43,131 nucleotides of DNA from an uncultured Prevotellaceae bacterium. GTDB lineage: Bacteria > Bacteroidota > Bacteroidia > Bacteroidales > Bacteroidaceae. Made by a program: the position numbers and the translations under genes. The notes under the pieces were generated by a model. That model did not search any database. It was not told the DNA's origin and saw nothing but the letters and a program-made list of their open reading frames with translations. Positions 32,527 to 43,131 of this stretch are shown here, piece by piece (position 1 is the first letter of the stretch; each line of letters opens with the position of its first letter). The stretch is from contig CACZCT010000049.1 of the NCBI GenBank assembly GCA_902779745.1, forward strand, positions 1-43,131. Direction: 5' to 3'.

Positions 32527-34257
32527 ATGGCAACAGTAGACGACAAGAAAGTCATTTTCTCAATGGTCGGGGTGAGCAAGACCATTCAGCAGAATCAGAA
32601 GCAGGTGCTCAAGAATATCTATCTCAGTTTCTTCTATGGTGCGAAGATTGGTATCATCGGTCTGAACGGTGCCGGTAAGTCGACCCTGATGAAGATCATT
32701 GCCGGACTCGACCAGCAGTATCAAGGCAATGTGGTCTGGAGTCCTGGCTATTCCGTAGGTTACCTGCCGCAGGATCCGCCATTGGATGATACAAAGACTG
32801 TCAAGGAGAATGTGATGGAAGGCGTGCAGCATGTGTATGACGCCCTTGCCGAATACGACGATATCAATGTAAAGTTCGGTCTCCCCGAATATTATGAAGA
32901 CCCTGACAAGATGGAGAAGCTGATGACCCGTCAGGCGGAGTTGCAGGATATCATCGATGCTACGGATGCCTGGAACATGGACTCGAAACTCGACAGGGCG
33001 ATGGCTGCCCTTAACTGTCCTCCGGGAGACTGGGGTGTCGAGAATCTGTCGGGTGGTGAGCGTCGTCGTGTCGCCCTTTGTCGTCTGTTGTTACAGAAGC
33101 CCGATGTGCTGTTGCTCGATGAGCCCACCAACCATCTTGACGCAGAGTCGATAGACTGGTTGGAACAGCATTTGCAACAGTATGAGGGAACGGTGATTGC
33201 CGTGACCCATGACCGTTATTTCCTGGATGATGTCGCAGAGTGGATCCTCGAACTCGACCGTGGGGAGGGAATCCCCTGGAAGGGTAATTACTCTTCGTGG
33301 CTGGAGCAGAAATCACAACGTCTGGCACAGGAGGAGAAGAGTGCCTCCAAGCGTCGTAAGACACTGGAGCGTGAGTTGGAGTGGGTACGTATGGCACCGA
33401 AGGCTCGTCATGCCAAGGGAAAGGCTCGTCTGAACTCCTATGAGTCCATGCTCAACGAGGAACAGAAACAGAAGGAGGAGAAACTGGAGATATTCATTCC
33501 CAACGGTCCACGTCTGGGTAACAAGGTCATCGAGGCAGAACATGTGGCAAAGTCATATCCTGAGAAAGAACTCTTCAAGGACCTTAACTTTATATTGCCG
33601 CCCAATGGTATCGTGGGTGTCATCGGTCCTAACGGTGCCGGTAAGACAACGCTTTTCCGTCTTATCATGGGACTGGAACAACCTGATGCCGGCTCTTTCT
33701 CTGTAGGAGAAACGGTGAAGATTTCGTATGTTGACCAGCAACACAAGGATATCGACCCTGCCAAGTCTGTCTATGAGGTAGTCAGCGGTGGCAACGAGAC
33801 GATCCGCATGGGAGGAAAGGATGTGAACGTAAGAGCCTATCTGTCGCGTTTCAATTTCAGCGGAGCCGATCAGGAGAAGAAATGCGGAGTCCTCTCTGGT
33901 GGTGAACGAAATCGTCTGCATCTGGCCATTGCCCTGAAACAGGAGGGGAATGTGCTGTTGCTTGACGAACCTACGAATGATATTGACGTGAATACACTAC
34001 GTGCCTTGGAGGAAGGCCTGGAAGCTTTTGCCGGTTGTGCTGTCATCATCAGTCACGACCGTTGGTTCCTGGATCGTATCTGTACGCATATCCTGGCATT
34101 TGAAAGGCCACGGGTAGGCGACGGAACGTCGGGAATGGGGGAGAGTAATGTGTTCTACTTCGATGGAAACTATAGTGAATACGAGGTGAACAAGGCGATG
34201 CGCTTAGGATTGGAAGAGCCCAAACGTATCCGTTATCGTAAACTGATGGAAGAATAA
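32527..34257 (+). CDS. ettA: ABC-F protein EttA, energy-dependent translational throttle
   Basis: Soluble twin ATPase that binds the ribosomal E site and gates entry into elongation according to ATP level; it is not a transporter. The 576 residues hold two ABC domains. Domain 1 has Walker A GLNGAGKST near 46-54, signature NLSGGERRRVALCR and Walker B VLLLDEPTNHLDAESI. Domain 2 has GPNGAGKTTLF, VLSGGERNRLHLA and VLLLDEPTNDIDVNTL. Between them is the interdomain linker (ASKRRKTLERELEWVRMAPK, KGKARLNSYE) characteristic of EttA. No membrane segments are present. The full length and the opening IFSMVGVSKT suit EttA better than the Uup or YheS subgroups. The start ATG follows the dehydrogenase stop by 39 bases. 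Confidence 0.95.
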   Translation: MATVDDKKVIFSMVGVSKTIQQNQKQVLKNIYLSFFYGAKIGIIGLNGAGKSTLMKIIAGLDQQYQGNVVWSPGYSVGYLPQDPPLDDTKTVKENVMEGVQHVYDALAEYDDINVKFGLPEYYEDPDKMEKLMTRQAELQDIIDATDAWNMDSKLDRAMAALNCPPGDWGVENLSGGERRRVALCRLLLQKPDVLLLDEPTNHLDAESIDWLEQHLQQYEGTVIAVTHDRYFLDDVAEWILELDRGEGIPWKGNYSSWLEQKSQRLAQEEKSASKRRKTLERELEWVRMAPKARHAKGKARLNSYESMLNEEQKQKEEKLEIFIPNGPRLGNKVIEAEHVAKSYPEKELFKDLNFILPPNGIVGVIGPNGAGKTTLFRLIMGLEQPDAGSFSVGETVKISYVDQQHKDIDPAKSVYEVVSGGNETIRMGGKDVNVRAYLSRFNFSGADQEKKCGVLSGGERNRLHLAIALKQEGNVLLLDEPTNDIDVNTLRALEEGLEAFAGCAVIISHDRWFLDRICTHILAFERPRVGDGTSGMGESNVFYFDGNYSEYEVNKAMRLGLEEPKRIRYRKLMEE

Positions 34258-34278
34258 CAAATACAAAATAGAATCAAT

Positions 34279-35679
34279 ATGAAGAAATGGATGGTTTTAG
34301 GGCTGGCACTGCTGTCGATGACGATGCAGGCGCAGACAGCCAGAAAGTTTACGCTCGACCTGACCTCTGACGGAAAGGCGCAGATGGTGTGTTTTCTGCC
34401 TGAGACATCATCGGGCAAGGCAATCGTAGGAATACCAGGTGGTGGCTATTCTATGTTGTCGAACGGTCATGAGGGTTATTTGGCCTCAGACTGGCTCAAC
34501 CAACAGGGAATTGCCTATTTCGTGGTGAACTACCGTCTGCCGGAGGGTGATCGTACCAAACCAATCAGTGATGTGGAGAACGCTTTCCGCATAGTCCGCG
34601 ACTCGGCAAAGGTGTGGGGTATCAATCCGCACGACGTAGGTATCATGGGCTTCTCGGCAGGTGGTCACCTGTCCTCTGTCATCTCCACACATGCCGACTT
34701 CGATGTGCGTCCCGACTTTACCATCCTGTTCTATCCTGTCATCTCGATGGACGAGCGGGTATCACATAAGTGGTCGTGTGTCAACTTCCTGGGTGAGGAA
34801 GGACAGAAGAATCCGGAACTGGTGCGTGACTTCTCGACCATGAACGTGGTGCGCCGTCACCTGACACCTCCTGCCGTTATCATATCAGCCAGTGACGACC
34901 GCCTCGTACCTTTCGTCACCAATGGTCTGGAATACTACAAGGCAATGCGTAATGCGGGTAATGACTGCGCGATGTATGTCTATCCTACAGGAGATCATGG
35001 TTTTGGCTTCGGTCCTTGGTTTAAGTATCATGATCAGTTGCTCACCGACCTGGGTAACTGGTTGAAAGACCGTCAGGCTCCAAAGCAGGATGCTATCCGT
35101 GTGGCATGTATCGGCAACAGCATCACTGACGGACACGGCATCGATATGGCAACAGCGTATGGCTATCCTGCCTTATTGCAGAAGAAACTGGGCAGTGGCT
35201 ACTGGGTGAAGAACTTCGGTGTGAGCGGGCGTACGATGCTTAATAAGGGTGACTTCCCCTATATGAACGAGGTAGCATGGAAAGACGCGCTCGCCTTCAA
35301 GCCAGATATCGTCGTCATCAAGTTAGGCACCAACGACTCCAAGCCTCAGAACTGGCAGTATGGCAAGGAGTTCAAACAGGACTTGGAACAGATGATCAAG
35401 GAACTGCGTGCAGTATCTCCCAAGGCTCGTATCATTCTTTGTACACCGATTCCTGCCTTCAAGTCATCATGGGATATCAATGAGTCTGTGATAGTCAATG
35501 ATATCATCCCTATCCAACAGAAGGTAGCGAAGAAACAGGGACTTCAGGTCATTGACCTGCACACACTCTTTGCAAACAGTGAGGATCTCGTATTGCCAGA
35601 TGGAATCCATCCCAACGGCAAAGGCGCGGAGCGTATGGCTGATATCATTTCCGAACAGTTGATGAATCAGAAGAAATAA
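34279..35679 (+). CDS. Two-domain secreted esterase: alpha/beta-hydrolase plus SGNH hydrolase
   Basis: Exported protein of 466 residues with two separate esterase folds, probably removing acetyl groups from plant glycans. Signal peptide MKKWMVLGLALLSMTMQAQ. Residues about 22-265 are an acetyl-esterase-type alpha/beta-hydrolase: oxyanion stretch GIPGGGYSML, nucleophile serine in GIMGFSAGGHLSS, aspartate in ISASDDRLVPF and histidine in GDHGFGF. Residues about 272-466 are an SGNH/GDSL domain: block I VACIGNSITDGHG, block II glycine in NFGVSGRTML, block III KLGTNDSKP, block V DGIHPNGKG. Both active sites look intact, so the protein may act on two ester positions or substrates. It lies 21 bases after ettA yet belongs functionally with the glycan genes. 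A terminator follows. Confidence 0.9.
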   Translation: MKKWMVLGLALLSMTMQAQTARKFTLDLTSDGKAQMVCFLPETSSGKAIVGIPGGGYSMLSNGHEGYLASDWLNQQGIAYFVVNYRLPEGDRTKPISDVENAFRIVRDSAKVWGINPHDVGIMGFSAGGHLSSVISTHADFDVRPDFTILFYPVISMDERVSHKWSCVNFLGEEGQKNPELVRDFSTMNVVRRHLTPPAVIISASDDRLVPFVTNGLEYYKAMRNAGNDCAMYVYPTGDHGFGFGPWFKYHDQLLTDLGNWLKDRQAPKQDAIRVACIGNSITDGHGIDMATAYGYPALLQKKLGSGYWVKNFGVSGRTMLNKGDFPYMNEVAWKDALAFKPDIVVIKLGTNDSKPQNWQYGKEFKQDLEQMIKELRAVSPKARIILCTPIPAFKSSWDINESVIVNDIIPIQQKVAKKQGLQVIDLHTLFANSEDLVLPDGIHPNGKGAERMADIISEQLMNQKK

Positions 35680-35708
35680 GCCAAGTCTTATACTAACAAA
35701 CAATCAGG

Positions 35709-35745
35709 AATCTCCGACAGACATGCCGGAGATTTCTTTTTGTCT
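35709..35745 (+). terminator. Rho-independent terminator
   Basis: AATCTCCG (35709-35716) pairs with CGGAGATT (35727-35734) across a 10-base loop, followed by a T-rich run. It closes the transcript ending with the two-domain esterase and separates it from the esterase/GH3 operon. Confidence 0.85.
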
Positions 35746-35762
35746 TTTATTTGTATAGTTTT

Positions 35763-35794
35763 CTTGGAATTATTAGAAAAAAATTGTATATTTG
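35763..35794 (+). promoter_or_regulatory. Bacteroidetes promoter for the esterase/GH3 operon
   Basis: CTTG at 35763-35766 (one change from TTTG) and TATATTTG at 35787-35794 are 20 bases apart. The -7 box lies 33 bases before the ATG at 35828 and right after a terminator. Confidence 0.7.
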
Positions 35795-35809
35795 CGGCAC
35801 TATTACTAA

Positions 35810-37036
<1,227 letters not shown>

Positions 37037-37041
37037 AGCCT

Positions 37042-39105
37042 ATGAAAAAGTCTATGTTTTATGTGCTCGGTATGGCAGCCCTCATCATGGGTTGTAATTC
37101 TACCGACAAGGTGGCAAAGAGCACAATCGATCAGCAGGAAGTGATGAGTAAGTTGTCGCTGGAGGACAAGGCTCACTTCGTCATTGGTTCTGGTATGGAA
37201 GGCTTCTCTGGTGACAATGCCGTGATAGGTGCTACCAAGAACCTCGTTCCTGGTGCCGCAGGTACTACTTATCCGCTCGACTCATTGGGAATCCCTGCTG
37301 TGGTATTGGCTGACGGTCCTGCAGGACTGCGTATCGATGCTACCCGTGAGGGTGACTCTGCCACCTACTATTGTACCCATTTCCCCATTGGTACCTTGCT
37401 CGCCTCAACATGGAACACGGAACTCGTGGAGCAGGTGGGACAGGCTATCGGTGAAGAAGTGAAGGAATATGGTGCCGACGTATTGTTGGCTCCTGCCTTG
37501 AATATCATGCGTAACCCACTTTGTGGACGTAACTTCGAGTACTATTCTGAAGATCCTGTAGTGGCTGGTAAGACCGCTGCAGCCTATATCATTGGTGTGC
37601 AGAAGAACGATGTGGGTACGAGTATCAAGCACTTTGCCGCCAATAACCAGGAGACTAACCGCATGAATACGGATGCCCGCATCTCACAGCGTGCCCTACG
37701 TGAGATCTACCTGAAAGGCTTCGAGATTGCCATCAAGGAGAGTAAGCCCTGGACGGTGATGACCTCTTACAACTACATCAACGGCACTTACTCTTCTGAA
37801 AGCAAGGACCTCGTGGAGACCATCCTGCGCGATGAGTGGGGCTATGAGGGAACAGTGATGACAGACTGGTTCGGTGGTAAGGACGGAGCCAAGCAGATGT
37901 GGGCTGGTAATGATATGTTACAGCCAGGTAAGGCAGAGCAGTTTGATAGTATCGTGGCTGGTGTGAAGAGTGGCAAACTGGCTGAGGCCGACCTCGATCG
38001 TAATGTCGCCCGTATCCTGAACCTCGTGGAGAGGAGTCCGCGTTTCCAAGGCTATCAGTATAGTAACAAGCCTGACTTGAAAGCTCATGCTGCTGTGACA
38101 CGCCAGAGTGCTGCCGAGGGTATGGTATTGATGAAGAATGCGAAAGCACTGCCCTTTGCGGAGAATGTGAAGAAAGTAGCCCTCTATGGTATTACCTCTT
38201 ACGACTTTATTGCTGGCGGTACAGGTTCTGGTAATGTCAACCATGCCTATGTCGTCTCACTGCTCGACGGAATGAAGAACGGTGGCTATACTGTTTCTGA
38301 AGAACTGAAGACAGCTTACGAGTCCTATATCGCTGATGCCAAGAAGAAGGCGGAGGCTGCTCTTGAGGAACAGGCTAAGAAGGATCCCAAGAATGCGATG
38401 CTCGTCAAGTTCCTGCCCCAGCCGCTGCCAGCCGAGAAACTCTTCTCTGCAGACGAACTGACAAAACAGGCTGAGGCTTCTGACATTGCAGTTATCACAC
38501 TGGGACGCTTGTCTGGTGAGTTCCTTGATCGTAAGGTGGCTGATTTTAACCTCAGCGACTCCGAGCGCCAACTGCTTCAGCAGGTATGTGACGTCTATCA
38601 CAAAGCCAACAAACAGGTTGTCGTTCTCCTGAACATCGGTGGTGTCATTGAGACTATGCCCGATGCCATTCTCTGTGCCTGGCAGGCAGGACAGGAGGGT
38701 GGTAACAGTGTTGTCGACGTACTCAGTGGCAAACAGTCACCCTCTGGTAAGTTTACGATGACATGGCCCGTGAAGTTTACGGATGCTTATTCTTCAAAGA
38801 ACTTCCCCATTGACGAGGATCCACGTATCGATATGCTGAATCAGGGAAAGAAGGGTAATGTCCGCAATGTTGACTATACAGAATATGAAGAGGACATTTA
38901 TGTGGGCTATCGTTATTTCGATTCCTTCGACGTTCCCGTATCCTATCCCTTTGGTTATGGTATGAGTTACACCACCTTCGAGTATAGTGATGCCAAGTGT
39001 GCTGCGGAAGGCGATGCCATTGTCGTAAACGTAACGGTTAAGAACACTGGCAATCGTGAGGGTAAGGAGGTTGTAGAACTTTACGTCGTGAGAGCGAGAC
39101 ACTGA
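37042..39105 (+). CDS. GH3 beta-glycosidase lipoprotein (first paralogue, C-terminus lost by frameshift)
   Basis: Family GH3 exo-glycosidase, probably a beta-glucosidase or beta-xylosidase anchored in the outer membrane. The lipobox LIMGC near residues 14-18 (after MKKSMFYVLGMAA) indicates a lipoprotein. The TIM-barrel domain carries ADGPAGLRID, NIMRNPLCGRNFEYYSEDP, SIKHFAANNQETNR and the nucleophile aspartate in GTVMTDWFGG. The second domain follows (GMVLMKNAKALPF, AVITLGRLSGEF), then the start of the FN3-like domain (VGYRYFDSFDVPVSYPFGYGMSYTTFEY). The frame then ends after VVELYV with VRARH and stop. Compared with the second GH3 gene, about 24-25 codons of the FN3-like domain are missing near 39088. 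The catalytic domains are complete, so some activity could remain, although folding may suffer. Confidence 0.85.
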   Translation: MKKSMFYVLGMAALIMGCNSTDKVAKSTIDQQEVMSKLSLEDKAHFVIGSGMEGFSGDNAVIGATKNLVPGAAGTTYPLDSLGIPAVVLADGPAGLRIDATREGDSATYYCTHFPIGTLLASTWNTELVEQVGQAIGEEVKEYGADVLLAPALNIMRNPLCGRNFEYYSEDPVVAGKTAAAYIIGVQKNDVGTSIKHFAANNQETNRMNTDARISQRALREIYLKGFEIAIKESKPWTVMTSYNYINGTYSSESKDLVETILRDEWGYEGTVMTDWFGGKDGAKQMWAGNDMLQPGKAEQFDSIVAGVKSGKLAEADLDRNVARILNLVERSPRFQGYQYSNKPDLKAHAAVTRQSAAEGMVLMKNAKALPFAENVKKVALYGITSYDFIAGGTGSGNVNHAYVVSLLDGMKNGGYTVSEELKTAYESYIADAKKKAEAALEEQAKKDPKNAMLVKFLPQPLPAEKLFSADELTKQAEASDIAVITLGRLSGEFLDRKVADFNLSDSERQLLQQVCDVYHKANKQVVVLLNIGGVIETMPDAILCAWQAGQEGGNSVVDVLSGKQSPSGKFTMTWPVKFTDAYSSKNFPIDEDPRIDMLNQGKKGNVRNVDYTEYEEDIYVGYRYFDSFDVPVSYPFGYGMSYTTFEYSDAKCAAEGDAIVVNVTVKNTGNREGKEVVELYVVRARH

Positions 39106-39308
39106 TCCTCAAGGTTAATACCGCCGACCTCGCTTCCTTCGACGAGGCTGCTTCTGCATGGGTGGTTGCTGAGGGCGAATACCAGTTCATGGTAGCTGCG
39201 TCAGCCCAGGACATCAAGGCTACGCTCAAGGCTCCTGTCAAGGCTCAACAAACGAAGGCCAACGACGTATTGAAGCCCCAAACGAAGATGAACCTCTTAA
39301 AACGATAG
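39087..39308 (+). pseudogene. Remaining C-terminal end of the first GH3 gene, in another frame
   Basis: After the frame break the other reading frame continues with ESETLILKVNTADLASFDEA and ends in KPQTKMNLLKR at 39306-39308. This matches the C-terminus of the second GH3 protein (QTETVTMQVTTEDLASFNEK, ending KPNVKLNLLKR). There is no start signal of its own, so it is a fragment of the upstream gene. Confidence 0.85.
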
Positions 39309-39314
39309 AAGTCC

Positions 39315-41675
39315 ATGAAAATTCATCGATTTGGTTTAATAAGTATTGCTGTAGTCGCCTTGTGCGGCTACAGCCTTTGTGTGTCTGCCCAGCGACTGAC
39401 TGCCAGCAATATCGACGAAGTCGTGAAAGCCATGACCCTCGAGGAGAAGTGTCACATGGTATTGGGACGCGGTATGCATTTCAACGACGATGCCAAGTTT
39501 CCTGGTACGGCAGGTAGCACCTTCTTTGTTGACCGTTTGGGTATCCCCGAGACCTATTGTGCTGACTCTCAGCAGGGGTTGCGCATGAATGCCACCCGTG
39601 CATGGGACCATAACGATTATTATCCTACCGACTTCGTGGCTTCGATGACACTCTCTTCTACATGGGATCGCGAGGCTGCCTTCAAGGTAGGACAGGGTAT
39701 CGGCAATGAGGTACGTGAGTTCGGACTCGACTGGATATTGTCGCCTGCCATGAACCTCATTCGTAACCCGCTATGTGGACGCAACCACGAGTACTACTCA
39801 GAGGATCCTTATCTCTCAGGAACTATTGCCGCAGGTTATGTGCGTGGTGTGCAGAGCGAGGGGACTGCTGCTTGTCCTAAGCATTTTGTAGCCAATAATC
39901 AGGAGACGAACCGTAACAATAATATCTCGCAGGTGTCACAGCGTGCGCTTCGCGAAATTTATCTGAAGGCTTTCGAGATCATGGTGAAGGAGAGTGATCC
40001 TTGGACCATCATGACATCGTATAACAAGTTGAATGGCCCGTATGCTGTACAGAACTATGAACTGCTGACCACCATTGTCCGCGATGAGTGGGGTTGGAAG
40101 GGTATGTATGTCAGTGATTGGAATGCCGGTGACGATGCCGTAGCCGCCATGTTGGCAGGTAACGATATGTTACAGCCTGGACAGGACAAGCAGTATGAGG
40201 CTATTCTCGCTGCTGCGAAGAATGGTACGCTGCCTATGGAGGTACTTGATGCCAATGTGAAGCGCATCCTTGAATATGTTATTAAGACGCACACCTTCAA
40301 AAATGTAGAAATTGAAAAATGTAATAATGTAAAAATGTGTTCGGCTGAAGACTTGAAGGCTCATGCCCAAGTAGTGCGTGAGGTGGGTGCCGATGGTATC
40401 GTTCTGCTGAAGAACAGTGGTATCCTGCCGTTGACAGGAAAGCGTGTTGCTTTGTTCGGATGTACTTCGTACGACTGGATCTCTGGTGGTTCTGGCTTTG
40501 GTGGCACCAGCGTTGGACACTATACTGTTTCGCTCATCGAGGGTATGCGTGCTGCAGGCTATGAGGTGTATAAGCCTCTGATTACCACCTATACACAGCA
40601 TCTCGCTGCAGAGGAGAAACGACTATTCCCCAATGGTCGTCCGCCCTTCTCATTGATGCCCCCGGCACGTGCTGACGAGAAACAGTTTACGGCTGACGAA
40701 CTCAATGCCGCCATTGACGGTAGTGACGTGGCTATCATCTCCCTGGGTCGTAAGAGTGGTGAGGCAGCTGACCGCAGCGAGTCCGACTTCTACCTGAAGG
40801 AGGGTGAGGCACAGTTGATCAAGGCTGTTAGCGAGGCATATCATGCCAAGGGCAAGCAGGTCATCGTATTACTCGATATCTGCAGTCCCATCGATGTTGC
40901 CTCCTGGCAGGATCAGATTGACGCCCTTGTCTGCACTTGGCAGGGAGGGCAGGAGAGTGGTTTCTCCGTGGCTGACGTACTCAGCGGAAAGGTGAATCCC
41001 TCAGGTAAACTGCCTATGACTTTCCAAATCAAGTATGGTGATGCCTATGCTGATAAGAACTTCCCTGCCAATGTCGACGACAAGACTTTGGGTGCTATGT
41101 TTATGTGGGGCTATAACAAGGATGCTGCTCCCAAGGAGCGCAAGCCTGAGGCTAATATCGACTTCACCAACTATGAGGAGGATATCTATGTTGGCTATCG
41201 TTACTATGACTCTTTTGGTAAACCTGTTGCATATCCCTTCGGCTTCGGACTCAGTTATACCACCTTTGCTTACGAGAATATGAGTGTCAGCGAGGCTAAT
41301 GGTGTGTTCACCGTTAAGGTTGACGTGAAGAATACTGGCGCAAAGGCTGGCCGCAACGTCGTGGAACTTTTCGTGGCTGCTCCCAACAGCAAGAAACTGA
41401 ACAAGCCTGAGAAGGAACTGCGCAACTATGCTAAGACACGTCTGCTCCAGCCTGGACAGACAGAGACTGTCACCATGCAGGTGACGACAGAAGACCTCGC
41501 TTCCTTCAATGAGAAGGCTTCTGCGTGGAAGACGGACGCTGGTGTCTATTCCTTCCTGATTTGTTCATCTGCCAACTCCGTTGAGGCAACAGCCACAGCC
41601 AAAGTCAAGGCATGGACCAGGAAGGTGAACAACGTCATGAAACCCAATGTGAAACTTAACTTACTAAAAAGATAA
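39315..41675 (+). CDS. GH3 beta-glycosidase (second paralogue, intact)
   Basis: Exported GH3 enzyme of 786 residues with all three domains. It has a Sec signal peptide (MKIHRFGLISIAVVALCGYSLCVSA) and no lipobox, unlike its paralogue, so the two may sit in different places. Key segments are ADSQQGLRMNATR, NLIRNPLCGRNHEYYSEDP, CPKHFVANNQETNR, the nucleophile aspartate in GMYVSDWNAGDD, the second domain (GIVLLKNSGILPLTGKRVAL, AIISLGRKSGEA) and the full FN3-like domain (VGYRYYDSFGKPVAYPFGFG). An AT-rich insert at 40299-40339 encodes KNVEIEKCNNVKMCSA at the domain junction. It follows the first GH3 gene by 6 bases. The substrate is a beta-linked glucose, xylose or similar; it cannot be fixed from sequence. 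Confidence 0.93.
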   Translation: MKIHRFGLISIAVVALCGYSLCVSAQRLTASNIDEVVKAMTLEEKCHMVLGRGMHFNDDAKFPGTAGSTFFVDRLGIPETYCADSQQGLRMNATRAWDHNDYYPTDFVASMTLSSTWDREAAFKVGQGIGNEVREFGLDWILSPAMNLIRNPLCGRNHEYYSEDPYLSGTIAAGYVRGVQSEGTAACPKHFVANNQETNRNNNISQVSQRALREIYLKAFEIMVKESDPWTIMTSYNKLNGPYAVQNYELLTTIVRDEWGWKGMYVSDWNAGDDAVAAMLAGNDMLQPGQDKQYEAILAAAKNGTLPMEVLDANVKRILEYVIKTHTFKNVEIEKCNNVKMCSAEDLKAHAQVVREVGADGIVLLKNSGILPLTGKRVALFGCTSYDWISGGSGFGGTSVGHYTVSLIEGMRAAGYEVYKPLITTYTQHLAAEEKRLFPNGRPPFSLMPPARADEKQFTADELNAAIDGSDVAIISLGRKSGEAADRSESDFYLKEGEAQLIKAVSEAYHAKGKQVIVLLDICSPIDVASWQDQIDALVCTWQGGQESGFSVADVLSGKVNPSGKLPMTFQIKYGDAYADKNFPANVDDKTLGAMFMWGYNKDAAPKERKPEANIDFTNYEEDIYVGYRYYDSFGKPVAYPFGFGLSYTTFAYENMSVSEANGVFTVKVDVKNTGAKAGRNVVELFVAAPNSKKLNKPEKELRNYAKTRLLQPGQTETVTMQVTTEDLASFNEKASAWKTDAGVYSFLICSSANSVEATATAKVKAWTRKVNNVMKPNVKLNLLKR
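40299..40339. repeat. AT-rich low-complexity insert inside the second GH3 gene
   Basis: Degenerate AAAAATGTA / AATGTAATAATGT units in a gene that is otherwise GC-balanced. The frame is preserved and the insert falls between the TIM barrel and the second domain. The first GH3 gene lacks it at the same place. Confidence 0.65.
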
Positions 41676-42923
<1,248 letters not shown>

Positions 42924-42929
42924 ATTCGT

Positions 42930-43015
42930 AAAACTACTCCCCTCCTTCCTTTTTCTCGTGAAACAGTGATGTACAGGGCGTTTCAGCCAAAAAGGGGAGG
43001 AGGGGAGGAGTTTTT
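42930..43015. terminator. Long inverted repeat, probable bidirectional terminator
   Basis: The left arm 42930-42954 (AAAACTACTCCCCTCC then TTCCTTTTT) and right arm 42989-43015 (AAAAAGGGGAGGAGGGGAGG then AGTTTTT) pair over about 24 bases with one mismatch and a small bulge. An inner stem TGAAAC (42959-42964) with GTTTCA (42980-42985) is nested inside. A run of T follows the right arm, and by symmetry the minus strand also has one, so it could stop transcription in both directions. The arms are longer than in a typical terminator and could also be a small repeat element. The remaining bases to 43131 hold no gene I can support. Confidence 0.7.
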
Positions 43016-43131
43016 GTTGTCCATATCGGAACTGTCCAATCTTCGATGTACTTCATGATGAATTCGGTCGTCTGCTTTACGTAGTTATTTACGTTTTATT
43101 TATTGTCATTGATTATATAATCAGTTTCACA

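Noticed and set aside
39080-39110. Programmed ribosomal frameshift in the GH3 gene
   Set aside because: Comparison with the paralogue shows that about 25 codons are absent, which a one-base slip cannot explain; no slippery heptamer is evident.

Overview
This looks like a chromosomal segment of a plant-glycan-degrading Bacteroidales bacterium, most likely a Prevotella-type organism from gut or rumen. The reasons are promoter-like TAnnTTTG boxes spaced about 20 bases from TTTG-like boxes, many Sec or lipoprotein signal peptides on glycoside hydrolases, operons with ATGA overlaps, and a secreted protein ending in the NLSGQRV...VIKNGKKVMIK tail common in Prevotella. I see no tRNA, rRNA, CRISPR, insertion sequence or phage gene. 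No SusC/SusD pair and no regulator gene is present.

Region 1 (1-9689, minus strand) is one compact operon. It opens with a secreted PL1-type pectate lyase. Then come a split transketolase, an FGGY sugar kinase, a FucI-like isomerase, a DapA/NanA-type aldolase, a sodium:solute symporter and an SDR oxidoreductase that runs off the left edge. Region 2 (9949-14576, plus strand) encodes a large secreted protein with two duplicated beta-helix-like modules. It is followed by hairpins, a terminator and a new promoter.

Region 3 (14819-30381, plus strand) is a tightly overlapping set of secreted enzymes. It holds a GH43/GH143/GH142-type fusion, an STN-domain esterase, GH95, GH140 (apiosidase type), and a very large GH78/sialidase-like/GH2 fusion. 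By family content this is the signature of rhamnogalacturonan-II (RG-II) breakdown. Regions 1 and 3 together suggest a full route. Surface enzymes would release apiose, Kdo, DHA, rhamnose, fucose or galactose, and arabinose. The symporter would import one or more of these. The cytosolic genes would then process apiose (kinase plus transketolase) and possibly Kdo (aldolase giving pyruvate and D-arabinose, then isomerase and kinase). The Kdo route is my inference.

Region 4 (30389-35679) is mostly housekeeping: a TrmH-family rRNA/tRNA methyltransferase, an iron-dependent alcohol dehydrogenase, the ABC-F protein EttA, and a two-domain esterase. Region 5 (35828-42923) is a symmetric operon of esterase, GH3, GH3, esterase, made of two paralogous pairs. 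It ends in a long inverted repeat.

A striking feature of the window is that four large secreted-protein genes are each broken by a short internal deletion that shifts the frame (near 13333, 15329, 25478 and 39088). The flanking sequence stays in good coding condition. Either the assembly is wrong at these points or the strain has very recently lost these enzymes. A second unusual feature is a set of short low-complexity repeat families that recur between genes and in-frame inside genes, including one 17-base core found in two unrelated genes in different reading contexts.
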